Assembly (NCBI GenBank): GCA_015060925.1 | Contig: SUXM01000004.1 | Location: 62,001 to 126,000, forward strand | Source: Parabacteroides distasonis | Lineage (GTDB): Bacteria > Bacteroidota > Bacteroidia > Bacteroidales > Tannerellaceae | Direction: 5' to 3' | DNA: 64,000 bases | In this document: piece by piece, positions 1-9,055 of the stretch | Layout of the letters: each line of letters begins with the position of its first letter | How positions within the stretch are numbered: the first letter of the stretch is position 1 | Notes under the pieces: model-generated | What the model was told of the DNA's origin: nothing | Databases searched by the model: none | The model's input: only the letters and a program-made list of their open reading frames with translations | Program-made: the position numbers and the translations under genes

Positions 1-37
1 TTTATGGGACAAATGTATAAATAATAACTGAAATACT

Positions 38-1705
38 ATGTCTAAAACTATTACAATTTATTGCAAAAATAACAATATTTATAAAGAAGTTCCTATGGGT
101 TCTTCTTTATTGGATATTTATGAATGGGTGGGTGCGCCTTTACCGTTTAAACCTATGAATGCGTTGGTCAATAATAAGACAGAAGGGTTGATTTATCGTT
201 GTTGGGAACCGAAAGATATAGAATATATCGATTATTCTCAGCTTTCCGGACAGCGGACATATGTACGTTCTCTTTGTCATATCTTTTCTAAAGCCGTGAA
301 TGACCTTTTGCCTATGGCGACTTTGAATTTAGAACATTCTATCTCAAAAGGTTATTATTGTGTGATTCATAATGGCAAGAAGATTGATGAAGAGACTATT
401 GCTAAGATTAAAGATAGAATGTATCAAATTGTTAAAGCTGATTTACCATTTTTATTAAAGAAAGTACGAACGGAAGAGGCTATCTCTTTATTTCGTGAAC
501 GAGGAATGGAAGATAAAGTTCGTTTGATAGAAAGCATAGGTGTTTCTTATACTACTTATTATGAGTTAGATGGATATGTGAATTATTTCTATGGTTGTTT
601 GACTCCTTCTACTGGTTTTATTCAATGTTTTGACTTGATTCCTTATTTGGATGGTGTTTTGTTGCGAGTACCTCAGAAAGGTGAACCTTTACAATTGGAA
701 CCAGTTATCCAACAGGATAAGATGTATCAGGTTTATAAGGAGCATTTGACATTACAGCGTACGTTAGGTTTAGAGAATGTGGGAGATTTGAATCGCTCGA
801 TTCAAAAGGATAAAACTTCTGAAGTGATTATGGTATCTGAGGCTATGCAAGAAAAGCAGGTTGCTAAAATCGCAGAGGAAATAGCCTCTCGTTATGATGA
901 AGGTGTTCGTATTGTATTGATATCAGGTCCTTCTTCTTCAGGGAAAACGACTTTTTGTAAACGTTTACAGGTTCAACTGATTACGAATCTGATTTATCCG
1001 GTCGGTTTATCGTTAGACGATTACTTTTTGAATAGGGAAGATACTCCAAAAGATGAGTATGGTGAGTATGATTTTGAATCATTATATGCCATAGATTTAC
1101 CCTATTTCAATCATGATTTACAAAAACTTTTGGCAGGAGAAGAAATTGATATGCCAACATTTGACTTTGAAACAGGATGCCGTATTTATCGAGGAAAGAA
1201 ATTAAAAATGAGGAAAAATTCGGTGTTGGTTATAGAAGGTATTCATGCGTTGAATCCGGAGTTGACAAAAATGGTGGAGGAACATTGTAAATATCGTGTG
1301 TATGTTTCGGTCTTGACCTCTATCTCTTTGGATAACCACAATTGGATTCCAACTACAGATAACCGTTTGCTTCGCCGTATTATTCGTGACTACCGTTTCC
1401 GTGGCTATTTGGCACGTGATACTATTGCCCGTTGGCCAAGTGTGCGTCGAGGGGAGGATAAATGGATATTTCCTTATCAAGAAAATGCGGATGCCATGTT
1501 TAACAGTGCTATGTTATATGAGTTGGCGGCTTTGCGAAAGTTTGCAGAACCTATATTGTTGGAGGTTCGTGAATGTGACTCAGAATATGCGGAGGCTTAT
1601 CGTTTACTTCGTTTCTTGCGATATTTTAATTATATACCGGATATAGCTCTTCCGGGTACTTCTCTTCTACGGGAATTCTTAGGGGGAGGTAGTTTTCAGT
1701 ATTAA
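38..1705 (+). CDS. Nucleoside (uridine-type) kinase with ThrRS-like N-terminal region
   Basis: Probable ATP-dependent nucleoside kinase of the uridine kinase/phosphoribulokinase P-loop family, acting in cytosolic pyrimidine salvage. The first ~60 residues resemble a TGS domain. Residues ~75-180 resemble the second additional domain of threonyl-tRNA synthetase, but the HxxxH metal motif is not preserved (HIFSKA is present). The kinase half starts near residue 285 with the Walker A motif GPSSSGKTTF, followed by LSLDDYF and VIEGIHALNP, typical of uridine kinases. At 555 aa it matches the long two-part form common in Bacteroidetes. The ATG at 38 is the first in frame. Nothing recognisable is visible in bases 1-37. 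Substrate specificity is not readable from sequence; the family call is firm. Confidence 0.87.
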   Translation: MSKTITIYCKNNNIYKEVPMGSSLLDIYEWVGAPLPFKPMNALVNNKTEGLIYRCWEPKDIEYIDYSQLSGQRTYVRSLCHIFSKAVNDLLPMATLNLEHSISKGYYCVIHNGKKIDEETIAKIKDRMYQIVKADLPFLLKKVRTEEAISLFRERGMEDKVRLIESIGVSYTTYYELDGYVNYFYGCLTPSTGFIQCFDLIPYLDGVLLRVPQKGEPLQLEPVIQQDKMYQVYKEHLTLQRTLGLENVGDLNRSIQKDKTSEVIMVSEAMQEKQVAKIAEEIASRYDEGVRIVLISGPSSSGKTTFCKRLQVQLITNLIYPVGLSLDDYFLNREDTPKDEYGEYDFESLYAIDLPYFNHDLQKLLAGEEIDMPTFDFETGCRIYRGKKLKMRKNSVLVIEGIHALNPELTKMVEEHCKYRVYVSVLTSISLDNHNWIPTTDNRLLRRIIRDYRFRGYLARDTIARWPSVRRGEDKWIFPYQENADAMFNSAMLYELAALRKFAEPILLEVRECDSEYAEAYRLLRFLRYFNYIPDIALPGTSLLREFLGGGSFQY

Positions 1706-1720
1706 TTATTAAAATCTTCC

Positions 1721-1728
1721 TATCTTTG
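1721..1728 (+). promoter_or_regulatory. Bacteroidetes -7 box (TATCTTTG)
   Basis: Matches the TAnnTTTG consensus in the gap after the nucleoside kinase. It probably starts the glycosyltransferase-kinase transcript and gives a leader of roughly 85 nt. No convincing -33 element was seen. Confidence 0.55.
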
Positions 1729-1818
1729 TACCAATTCAAAAAGGCATATATTTTAAATGATGTCTTTTAGGGTTTCTATCTATGAATAGAGTAACACGAT
1801 CAATTACAGGAAAGAAAT

Positions 1819-2535
1819 ATGAAAGAAATACATATCATCACTCCGGTTAAAGATTCAATAGAATTGACTTTGCAAACGATAGAGTCTATTCTATCCTCTG
1901 AGTTTACGACACCTTATCACTATTATGTGTATAATGATTTCAGTACTCCTGAAAATGCTGCTCGTTTACAAAAGGCTTCAGAGGAGATGGGGTTTGAATT
2001 GATTCATTTAACTGAGCTGACAAAACATCCTTCTCCCAATTATCTATTGATTTTACAAATGGCTCAACAAAAGGCGATAGAGGCTGAGGCAGGTTTGTTG
2101 ATTGTTGAATCGGATGTGGTGGTTAAGAATGATACTTTGCAAAAACTTTTTGACGGGGCTATCGCTCGTCCGGATTGTGGAATAGCGGCAGCTGTTACAG
2201 TGGATGAGAAAGGAGATATCAACTATCCTTATTTGTATGCAAAAGGAAAAGAAAACATGATCTTCCCAGAGAAGAAACATGTTAGTTTTTGTTGCTCTTT
2301 GTTAACTCTTCCTTTTTTGAAAAAGTTTGGCTTTCACCTGTTAGATCCGGAAAAGAATTGGCATGATGTTACTATCTCTCATCGTTCGATAGAGTTGGGT
2401 TTTGTAAATTATCTGTTTACCTCTCTTCCGGTATGGCATCGTCCGCATAGCAGTCGTCCTTGGAAACAGCTGAAGTATTCAAATCCGTTAAAATATTATT
2501 GGTTAAAGTTTACGAAAGGGTTAGATAAAATTTGA
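1819..2535 (+). CDS. Glycosyltransferase family 2
   Basis: A 238-residue GT-A-fold glycosyltransferase that probably adds a sugar to a cell-surface glycan or LPS core at the cytoplasmic face of the inner membrane. The N-terminus IHIITPVKDS followed by a T-(I/L)-E-S-I helix is the usual nucleotide-sugar-binding start of GT2 enzymes. The VESDVVVK segment (residues ~96-103) sits where the metal-binding acidic motif is expected. No membrane segments are obvious. It lies 7 nt upstream of a WaaP-like kinase and close to a nucleotide-sugar dehydrogenase, which supports an envelope-glycan role. The donor and acceptor sugars are unknown. Confidence 0.8.
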   Translation: MKEIHIITPVKDSIELTLQTIESILSSEFTTPYHYYVYNDFSTPENAARLQKASEEMGFELIHLTELTKHPSPNYLLILQMAQQKAIEAEAGLLIVESDVVVKNDTLQKLFDGAIARPDCGIAAAVTVDEKGDINYPYLYAKGKENMIFPEKKHVSFCCSLLTLPFLKKFGFHLLDPEKNWHDVTISHRSIELGFVNYLFTSLPVWHRPHSSRPWKQLKYSNPLKYYWLKFTKGLDKI

Positions 2536-2542
2536 TTGATTT

Positions 2543-3307
2543 ATGAGGCAAACTGTTATACGGAAATCAGGCGGTTTTTCCCATTCGTGTGTTTCATGTG
2601 TTCATAAGGACTATGTGAATTTTTCCTCTTTTGTTCAATCGCTACCAGTTCGTTTTGAGCAAGGAGAAGGAAAGCTTATTTATAAGGGACGCAATGAACT
2701 TCGAGAGTTTCATTATGAGGGGAAAGATTTGGTTGTCAAATCTTTTTGTAAGCCTAATATCATTAACCAGATTGTTTACGGTTTGTTTCGTTCTTCAAAG
2801 GCACAACGTTCGTTTGAATATGCGGAGATGTTTTTGGATGCAGGAATATTGACGCCCCGGCCGGTTGGGTATTATACCGAACGTTCCGGGTTGTTATTTA
2901 CACGTAGTTATTATGTTTGTTTAAAGTCTGAATGTCCTTATACCTATCGAGATTTAAAGAGAGGGGGATTCCCTCGTTTGAAAGAGATTTTGAGGGCTAT
3001 TGCTGAAACAACAGCTCGGATGCATGATAAGGGTTATTTACATAAAGATTATTCTGCTGGTAATATTTTATTTAGAGATGATAAAGAACAGATAGAGGTT
3101 GAAGTTATTGATCTGAATCGCATGGCTTTTGGTTCTATAGACAGAGAAAAGGGATGTCGGAATTTTGAACGTTTGCCGAGTTCGGATGAGATGCTCTCTT
3201 TTTTGGCAGAGACCTATGCGGAGATACGAGGGTTTGATGCCAATACCTGTTTTCGTTTGATGAGGCAATATATAGACTTGGAAGAGCGGAGAAGAGCCAA
3301 AAAATAA
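2543..3307 (+). CDS. Kdo/WaaP-family lipopolysaccharide kinase
   Basis: A protein-kinase-like enzyme of the WaaP/KdkA class, which phosphorylates sugars of the LPS inner core using ATP. Visible signs are the catalytic loop HKDYSAGNILF (residues ~171-181; Asp as base, Asn for metal) and a DFG-like VIDLNRM about 20 residues later. The length of 254 aa fits the family. It follows the glycosyltransferase by 7 nt, so the two are probably co-transcribed. Related Bacteroidales proteins are often annotated as lipopolysaccharide kinase InaA/Kdo kinase. The exact acceptor is not known. Confidence 0.83.
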   Translation: MRQTVIRKSGGFSHSCVSCVHKDYVNFSSFVQSLPVRFEQGEGKLIYKGRNELREFHYEGKDLVVKSFCKPNIINQIVYGLFRSSKAQRSFEYAEMFLDAGILTPRPVGYYTERSGLLFTRSYYVCLKSECPYTYRDLKRGGFPRLKEILRAIAETTARMHDKGYLHKDYSAGNILFRDDKEQIEVEVIDLNRMAFGSIDREKGCRNFERLPSSDEMLSFLAETYAEIRGFDANTCFRLMRQYIDLEERRRAKK

Positions 3308-3309
3308 TC

Positions 3310-3317
3310 TATCTTTG
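3310..3317 (+). promoter_or_regulatory. Bacteroidetes -7 box (TATCTTTG)
   Basis: A TAnnTTTG box immediately after the kinase stop codon and 25 nt before the nucleotide-sugar dehydrogenase start. It suggests the dehydrogenase has its own promoter. Confidence 0.6.
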
Positions 3318-3342
3318 TCGTTGAATTGGGGATATAGTAATT

Positions 3343-4632
3343 ATGGAAAATATAAGAGTCGCTATTATTGGTTTGGGATACGTAGGTTTGCCGTTGGCAC
3401 GTCTATTTGCCACTCATTATCCGGTAGTTGGATTTGATGTCAAGCAGGAACGAGTGAATGCTCTAAAGGAGGGTTATGATGTTACTCAAGAGGTTTCAGA
3501 CGAACTTTTAAGTTCTGTATTGTTATCTCACCTACCTAAAGAAAAGGAAATAGGTTTGTATTGCACTTCAGATATCGAAGATCTTCGTTCTTGTAATTAT
3601 TATATTGTAGCAGTTCCGACTCCGGTCGATGTTCACCATAGTCCGGATTTGACTCCTTTGTATCGGGCAAGTGAAACGGTTGGCCGAGTTTTAAGTAAAG
3701 GGAATATTGTCATTTATGAATCAACTGTTTGTCCGGGTATTACGGAAGAGGAATGTGTACCTATCTTAGTAAAGATTTCCGGCTTGGTATATAACCAGGA
3801 TTTTTTTGCTGGATATTCTCCGGAGCGTATCAATCCAGGTGACAGGTTACATACGGTGGAGAAGATTATGAAAGTGACCTCAGGTTCCACACCGGAGGCC
3901 GCTGAAAAGGTGGATGCTTTGTATCGTTCGGTTATCCACGCGGGGACTTTTCCGGTCTCTTCCATCAAAGTGGCTGAGGCTGCCAAAGTGATAGAAAATT
4001 CTCAACGAGATATTAACATCGCTTTTATGAATGAGTTGGCTAAAATCTTTCATTTGATCGGGATTGATACTAATGAAGTGTTGGCAGCTGCTGGTACGAA
4101 ATGGAACTTTTTACCTTTCAAGCCTGGATTGGTTGGTGGTCATTGTATAGGTGTTGATCCTTATTATCTCATTCGTAAGGCGCAGGATTATGGTTTCCAT
4201 CCTGGGTTGATTTTATATGGCCGTCGAATCAATGACACGATGGGTGAGTATATTGCCGGAAGAGTGGTGAAGTGTATGATAAAGAAGGATATTCCTATAC
4301 GTCATGCTGAGGTGTTGATTTTAGGTTTCACTTTTAAAGAAAATTGTCCGGATGTAAGAAATTCTAAAGTTGGTGATGTTGTTCATTGTCTGCAGGATTA
4401 TGGGACGGATGTAACGATTTATGATCCTTGGGCGCGACAGGAGGATGTAAAGAAAGAGTACCAATTGGAGATTCTTTCTTCATTGCCGGATAAAAGATTT
4501 GATGTGGTAATATTGGCAGTTGCCCATGCTGATTTTAAGTTGTTGGATATTCCTACTTTATTGAAGGAACAGAGTGTGGTTTATGATGTGAAAGGTTGTT
4601 TAAATCCGGATTGGGTCGATGATCGGTTGTAA
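3343..4632 (+). CDS. UDP-N-acetyl-sugar 6-dehydrogenase (WbpA/WbpO/TviB type)
   Basis: An NAD-dependent nucleotide-sugar dehydrogenase that oxidises the C6 hydroxyl of a UDP-HexNAc to the uronic acid, feeding surface polysaccharide synthesis. It has the N-terminal Rossmann motif GLGYVGLPLA, the TPVD segment, the substrate-binding ENSQRDINIAFMNEL region, the catalytic cysteine in GGHCIGVDPYY (residues ~266-276) and the C-terminal UDP-binding GFTFKENCPDVRNS motif. The length of 429 aa is typical. It ends exactly where the convergent RNase H gene ends, with no base between them. GlcNAc versus GalNAc specificity cannot be decided. Confidence 0.9.
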   Translation: MENIRVAIIGLGYVGLPLARLFATHYPVVGFDVKQERVNALKEGYDVTQEVSDELLSSVLLSHLPKEKEIGLYCTSDIEDLRSCNYYIVAVPTPVDVHHSPDLTPLYRASETVGRVLSKGNIVIYESTVCPGITEEECVPILVKISGLVYNQDFFAGYSPERINPGDRLHTVEKIMKVTSGSTPEAAEKVDALYRSVIHAGTFPVSSIKVAEAAKVIENSQRDINIAFMNELAKIFHLIGIDTNEVLAAAGTKWNFLPFKPGLVGGHCIGVDPYYLIRKAQDYGFHPGLILYGRRINDTMGEYIAGRVVKCMIKKDIPIRHAEVLILGFTFKENCPDVRNSKVGDVVHCLQDYGTDVTIYDPWARQEDVKKEYQLEILSSLPDKRFDVVILAVAHADFKLLDIPTLLKEQSVVYDVKGCLNPDWVDDRL

Positions 4633-5268
4633 TTATTTCCGTCCGAAGTCGGCCGGGATTTCCCCCCATTCAGATGTTTCCCACTTATAGATAGGGTTAG
4701 GATAAGTATGGGTATTTAGCCATCTTTCCGCCCGTTCGATCAGATCAAAGATTGGTTCGTTTTCCGGTAGACGTTCCAGTAAGGTTTTGCACTTCTTTTT
4801 CTTTACCCAACTAATAGCGTTTCGGCTATCCGAGTAAATAGGTAGTTGGCTTCCTCTCTTTTCAAGCAAAGCTAACCCATGTACTAATGCTAAAAATTCC
4901 CCAATATTATTGGTCCCTTTTTTTAAGGGACCGTTATGGAAAATTTCCTCTCCGGTTGGCATATAAACACCTCTGTATTCCATATCTCCTGGATTGCCAC
5001 TGCATGCAGCATCCACACATAAACAGGGTTGTATAGGTTGGCCGATGGCTTTTTGGGGGTTTAGGTTTGCTACGGCTTTAGGCGAAGAAACGGATCTTAA
5101 GTAATGTTCATATCCTTTTTCGTAAGCTATTGAAGCCTCTTCTTTGGTGTCGAATGATTTATATTTGGCTCCGGCTTTTCCTTCTACCTGGGCTTTACAG
5201 TCTGCCCAACAGGTGTATATTCCCGGAGTTATCCCTTTCCATACGACATAATATTTGACTTTAACCAT
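4633..5268 (-). CDS. rnhA: Ribonuclease H1 with viroplasmin-like N-terminal domain
   Basis: Cleaves the RNA strand of RNA-DNA hybrids. The first ~50 residues (KVKYYVVWKGITPGIYTCW...) form the caulimovirus viroplasmin/hybrid-binding domain seen in eukaryotic-type RNase H1. After a short linker the catalytic domain carries the acidic residues in CVDAACSGNPG, NNIGEFLAL and IYSDSRNAI, plus a late Asp in PADFG. At 211 aa it is the common Bacteroidetes form. It is a single gene, convergent with the upstream dehydrogenase (adjacent stop codons) and divergent from aroK. Confidence 0.9.
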   Translation of the reverse strand: MVKVKYYVVWKGITPGIYTCWADCKAQVEGKAGAKYKSFDTKEEASIAYEKGYEHYLRSVSSPKAVANLNPQKAIGQPIQPCLCVDAACSGNPGDMEYRGVYMPTGEEIFHNGPLKKGTNNIGEFLALVHGLALLEKRGSQLPIYSDSRNAISWVKKKKCKTLLERLPENEPIFDLIERAERWLNTHTYPNPIYKWETSEWGEIPADFGRK

Positions 5269-5338
5269 GATTTCCTGTTGTATGCGGTCAAAGGTAAAAA
5301 ATATCTGATATAAACGGATGTTCTTAATAGAAAAAGTT

Positions 5339-5346
5339 TACATTTG
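5339..5346 (+). promoter_or_regulatory. Bacteroidetes -7 box (TACATTTG) of aroK
   Basis: A TAnnTTTG match 14 nt before the aroK start codon. A very short leader is implied, which favours the ATG at 5361 or 5367 over anything upstream. Confidence 0.6.
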
Positions 5347-5360
5347 CAGGAAACAATGGT

Positions 5361-5891
5361 ATGTATATGAGACGTATTTTTCTGATTGGATATATGGGAG
5401 CCGGCAAAACAACGGTGGGAAAAGTTTTAGCTAAATTATTAGGGCTTTCATTTATAGATCTGGATTATTATATAGAAGGACGTTATCATAAAACTGTCAG
5501 TCAGCTTTTTGCAGAGAAGGGTGAAGAGGCTTTTCGGATTATAGAACGAAATTTGTTGCATGAGGTAGCTGCATTTGAAGATGTATTGGTCTCCGTAGGA
5601 GGAGGGACACCCTGTTTCTTTGATAATATGGAAGTCATGAATGAAATGGGAAAGACTGTATATTTGAAGGTGTCAGTAAACGAATTGGCCAGTCGGTTGG
5701 AGGTTTGTAAAGCGACTCGTCCGGTGTTACAAGGACGTTCCGGTGAGGAATTGGTACGTTTTATTTCTGGGAGTTTGGAAAAACGAGAATCTTTTTATCA
5801 AAAAGCAGCTATTGTTTATGATGCGGAAAATATGATGACGGAAAGAGATATCCAGCAGATATCACAATCATTGGCAGCAATATTAAAATAG
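5361..5891 (+). CDS. aroK: Shikimate kinase
   Basis: Phosphorylates shikimate at the 3-hydroxyl with ATP, the fifth step of the chorismate pathway. Seen in the sequence: Walker A GYMGAGKTTVGK, shikimate-binding DLDYYIE, FRIIE around residue 57, GGGTP, and the lid arginine region ATRPVL with RESFY behind it. At 176 aa it has normal length. Two in-frame ATGs (5361, 5367) are both plausible; the promoter box upstream fits either. It is followed after 4 nt by the alanine-dehydrogenase-like gene, so the two are probably one transcript. Confidence 0.93.
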   Translation: MYMRRIFLIGYMGAGKTTVGKVLAKLLGLSFIDLDYYIEGRYHKTVSQLFAEKGEEAFRIIERNLLHEVAAFEDVLVSVGGGTPCFFDNMEVMNEMGKTVYLKVSVNELASRLEVCKATRPVLQGRSGEELVRFISGSLEKRESFYQKAAIVYDAENMMTERDIQQISQSLAAILK

Positions 5892-5895
5892 GTAT

Positions 5896-7107
5896 ATGGA
5901 TGCAATGAGTGGCAGTCAGGGAAAAGGGATGTATATCCCGCAGGAATTATTGAAGGAGATTGGCAAGGTGAATAATCGTTTGCTGATAGGGATACCTTGT
6001 GAGCGAATGGAGGGAGAACGACGGGTGGCGTTAACTCCGGAAGCTGTTGATATGCTGACTGACCGAGGGCATCGGGTATTGGTTGAGACTGGTGCAGGTT
6101 TAGGTATCAATTATTCTGATAATCATTATGCGGAGGCCGGAGCCGAGATTGTTTCAACATCTGCAGAAGTTTACCAAGCCGATATTATATTAAAAGTACT
6201 TCCTCCGTTGGTAGTAGAGGTGATGATGATGAAACCGCGTGCTATCCTATTTTCTACCATTCAGTTTAATGTGTTTCCACAAGGGGCTTTTGAGTTGATG
6301 GCTGCCAAACGTATTACAGCGATCTCATACGAATTGATGCTGGATGAGAAGGGACAGAGCTTGGTATTGAATGCATTATCTGAAATAGAAGGAACAGCTT
6401 CAATCATGATTGCTGCCGATTTGTTAAGTAATACACAAGGGGGGAAGGGCATCCTTTTGGGTGGTATTCCCGGTGTATCTCCTACGGAAGTTATTATTAT
6501 CGGTGCCGGTAATGCCGGAACAGTGGCAGCCCGTGCAGCAATGGCTTTTGGGGCTTCTGTTAAGGTGTTTGACGATGATATTAATAAGTTGCGTACTATC
6601 CAGCAGGTTTTGGGGCAGGGGTTGTTTACCTCTACTTTCCATCCGAATGTTTTACAAAATGCTTTCCGTAGTGCGGATGTAGTGATTGGAGCCAAATGTT
6701 TTATCAATATGCGTCGCCGGTATATTATTGCAGAAGATATGGTGCGAATGATGAAGCGAGGGGCTTTGTTAATCGATTTGCGTGTGAACCAAGGAGGAAG
6801 TTTTGAGACAACCTGTGGGTTAAGTGCATCGGAACCGGCTGTTTTTGAACAATATGGTGTTTTGCATTACTGTAAACCGAATGTCAGTAATTTTGTTGCA
6901 CGTACAACTTCTATGGCATTAAGCAATATTTTTGTTCCTTTATTTTTTAAGATAGGAGATATGGGAGGAGTCCAGGCAATGATCCAGTGTGATACCGGTT
7001 TTAAAAAAGGGGTCTATATGTATACAGGTAAGCCTGTGAATGACTATGTTTCAGCCCGTTTTAACCTGCCTTCAAATAATATTGATATTTATTTAGCTGC
7101 CTTTTAG
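5896..7107 (+). CDS. Alanine dehydrogenase/PNT-family protein with altered active site
   Basis: Member of the alanine dehydrogenase/transhydrogenase-alpha superfamily. It has the N-terminal signature ERRVALTPEAV, a Rossmann motif IGAGNAGTVAARAA near residue 200, and the C-terminal GVLHYCKPNVSNFVARTTSMAL. The substrate arginine and the KVLPP lysine are kept. However, the segment aligning with FTYLHLA of true alanine dehydrogenase reads FSTIQFN, so the catalytic His becomes Gln. The segment aligning with DVAIDQGG reads DLRVNQGG, so the catalytic Asp becomes Asn. The protein also has ~28 extra N-terminal residues. It is likely co-transcribed with aroK. Fold and NAD binding look sound; alanine oxidation is doubtful. 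Confidence 0.78.
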   Translation: MDAMSGSQGKGMYIPQELLKEIGKVNNRLLIGIPCERMEGERRVALTPEAVDMLTDRGHRVLVETGAGLGINYSDNHYAEAGAEIVSTSAEVYQADIILKVLPPLVVEVMMMKPRAILFSTIQFNVFPQGAFELMAAKRITAISYELMLDEKGQSLVLNALSEIEGTASIMIAADLLSNTQGGKGILLGGIPGVSPTEVIIIGAGNAGTVAARAAMAFGASVKVFDDDINKLRTIQQVLGQGLFTSTFHPNVLQNAFRSADVVIGAKCFINMRRRYIIAEDMVRMMKRGALLIDLRVNQGGSFETTCGLSASEPAVFEQYGVLHYCKPNVSNFVARTTSMALSNIFVPLFFKIGDMGGVQAMIQCDTGFKKGVYMYTGKPVNDYVSARFNLPSNNIDIYLAAF

Positions 7108-7140
7108 CCGATTTTGTTATGATTTTGCAAAGTTTATGCT

Positions 7141-7148
7141 TTACTTTG
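7141..7148 (+). promoter_or_regulatory. Probable -7 box (TTACTTTG) for the Kor operon
   Basis: One mismatch to TAnnTTTG. It lies 42 nt before the oxidoreductase alpha start. TTTG tracts further upstream do not have ideal spacing. Confidence 0.4.
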
Positions 7149-7190
7149 CGCCCTACAAATTGAGAATAGCAAATTCGATAACATAAAAAC

Positions 7191-9038
7191 ATGGTAGAAC
7201 AAACAAAAGTAACAACACTGGATAAGGTTGTGATCCGTTTTTCGGGCGACTCCGGTGATGGTATGCAGTTGGCAGGAAATATTTTCTCTACTATTTCTGC
7301 CACAGTAGGAAATGGCATCAGTACCTTTCCTGATTATCCGGCAGATATTCGTGCCCCGCAAGGTTCTTTGACTGGTGTGTCTGGCTTCCAGGTACATATC
7401 GGTTCAGGAAAGGTGTTTACACCGGGTGATAAATGTGATGTGTTAGTGGCAATGAATGCGGCGGCTTTGAAGACGCAGTACAAATTTGCTAAATCGACAG
7501 CTTGTATCATTATTGATACGGATTGCTTTCAAAAGTCCGACTTAGAAAAAGCGGCTTTTAAAACAGATAATCCGATTGAAGAAATGGGTATCAAGCAGGA
7601 TGTGATAGCGGCTCCTATAACCCAAATGGTTAAAGATTGTTTGGCTGATACGGGTATGGATAACAAATCTATGTTGAAATGCCGTAATATGTTTGCTTTA
7701 GGCTTGGTATGCTGGCTGTTTAACCGCGATTTATCGATTGCTGAAAACTTCTTACGTGAGAAGTTCGCTAAAAAACCGGCTATTGCAGAAGCTAATATCA
7801 AAGTTATTCATGCCGGTTTTGATTATGGGCATAACACACATGCTTCTGTTGACCATACTTATAAAGTGGAAACCAAGGTTAAAGTGCCGGGAAGATATAT
7901 GGATATCAGTGGGAACAAGGCTACTGCTTATGGTTTGATTGCTGCAGCAGAAAAGGCCGGGTTGAAATTGTTTTTAGGTTCTTATCCGATTACTCCAGCT
8001 ACCGATATTTTGCATGAGTTATCTAAACATAAGTCATTAGGGGTTGTCACTGTTCAGTGTGAAGATGAAATTTCTGGATGTGCGACTGCTATTGGTGCAT
8101 CCTTTGCTGGTTCTTTGGCTGTGACCTCTACTTCAGGTCCCGGTGTTTGTTTGAAATCAGAAGCAATGAACTTGGCGGTTATTACAGAACTACCTTTGGT
8201 TGTAGTGGATGTACAACGGGGTGGACCTTCTACCGGTTTACCTACAAAATCGGAACAGACTGACCTGCTACAGACGCTGTTCGGACGTAATGGTGAAAGT
8301 CCGATACCTGTAGTAGCAGCCTCTTCGCCTACACATTGTTTTGATGCCGCTTATGATGCATGTAAGATGGCTTTGGAACACATGACACCGGTTATTTTGT
8401 TGACTGACGCATTTGTAGCAAATGGTTCAGGTGCTTGGAAATTACCGGAATTGGAAACTTATCCGGCAATCAATCCTCCGTATGTCACTCCGGAGATGAA
8501 AGGTGTGTATACTCCGTATCAACGAAATCCGGAAACAGGTGTCCGTTATTGGGCTATACCGGGTCAAGAGGGTTATACCCATATTTTGGGAGGTTTGGAA
8601 AAGGATAGTAATACAGGTGCTATATCTACTGATCCGGATAACCATGATTTGATGTGCCGTTTGCGTGCCGAAAAGATTGAAAAGATCCCTGTTCCGGATG
8701 TGAAAGTGGAAGGTTGTGTAGAGGATGCTGATTTGTTGATTGTCGGTTTTGGTGGAACGTATGGCCATTTGTATTCTGCAATGGAAGAGATGAATGAAGC
8801 AGGAAAGAAGGTGGCTTTGGCTCATTTCGTTCATTTGAATCCGTTACCTAAAAATACTGCTGAGGTGTTGAAGAGATATAAGAAGGTAGTAGTGGCAGAA
8901 CAGAACTTAGGTCAGTTTGCCGGTTATCTTCGTATGAAGGTCGATGAGTTTGTCCCTTACCAATATAATGAAGTGAAAGGTCAACCCTTTGTTGTTAGCG
9001 AGTTGGTAGAAGCTTTCACCGAAATCTTGAATAAGTAA
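7191..9038 (+). CDS. korA: 2-oxoacid:ferredoxin oxidoreductase, gamma-alpha fusion subunit
   Basis: Large subunit of a thiamine-diphosphate 2-oxoacid:ferredoxin oxidoreductase, probably 2-oxoglutarate:ferredoxin oxidoreductase, which makes or uses succinyl-CoA with reduced ferredoxin. Residues ~10-190 form the gamma domain (RFSGDSGDGMQLAGNI). From ~230 the alpha (pyrimidine-binding) domain starts with TAYGLIAAAEKAGLKLFLGSYPITPATDI, followed by TSTSGPGVCLKSE and DVQRGGPSTGLPTKSEQTDL. The C-terminal domain follows from about residue 510. At 615 aa it is the usual fused form. It is followed after 17 nt by the beta subunit. The choice of 2-oxoglutarate over other 2-oxoacids is by family habit. 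Confidence 0.9.
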   Translation: MVEQTKVTTLDKVVIRFSGDSGDGMQLAGNIFSTISATVGNGISTFPDYPADIRAPQGSLTGVSGFQVHIGSGKVFTPGDKCDVLVAMNAAALKTQYKFAKSTACIIIDTDCFQKSDLEKAAFKTDNPIEEMGIKQDVIAAPITQMVKDCLADTGMDNKSMLKCRNMFALGLVCWLFNRDLSIAENFLREKFAKKPAIAEANIKVIHAGFDYGHNTHASVDHTYKVETKVKVPGRYMDISGNKATAYGLIAAAEKAGLKLFLGSYPITPATDILHELSKHKSLGVVTVQCEDEISGCATAIGASFAGSLAVTSTSGPGVCLKSEAMNLAVITELPLVVVDVQRGGPSTGLPTKSEQTDLLQTLFGRNGESPIPVVAASSPTHCFDAAYDACKMALEHMTPVILLTDAFVANGSGAWKLPELETYPAINPPYVTPEMKGVYTPYQRNPETGVRYWAIPGQEGYTHILGGLEKDSNTGAISTDPDNHDLMCRLRAEKIEKIPVPDVKVEGCVEDADLLIVGFGGTYGHLYSAMEEMNEAGKKVALAHFVHLNPLPKNTAEVLKRYKKVVVAEQNLGQFAGYLRMKVDEFVPYQYNEVKGQPFVVSELVEAFTEILNK

Positions 9039-9055
9039 TAACCGTAAAGAAAGTA

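Noticed and set aside
1202-1480. Minus-strand ORF of 92 aa inside the nucleoside kinase gene
   Set aside because: Shadow of a well-supported gene; no family resemblance and no promoter.
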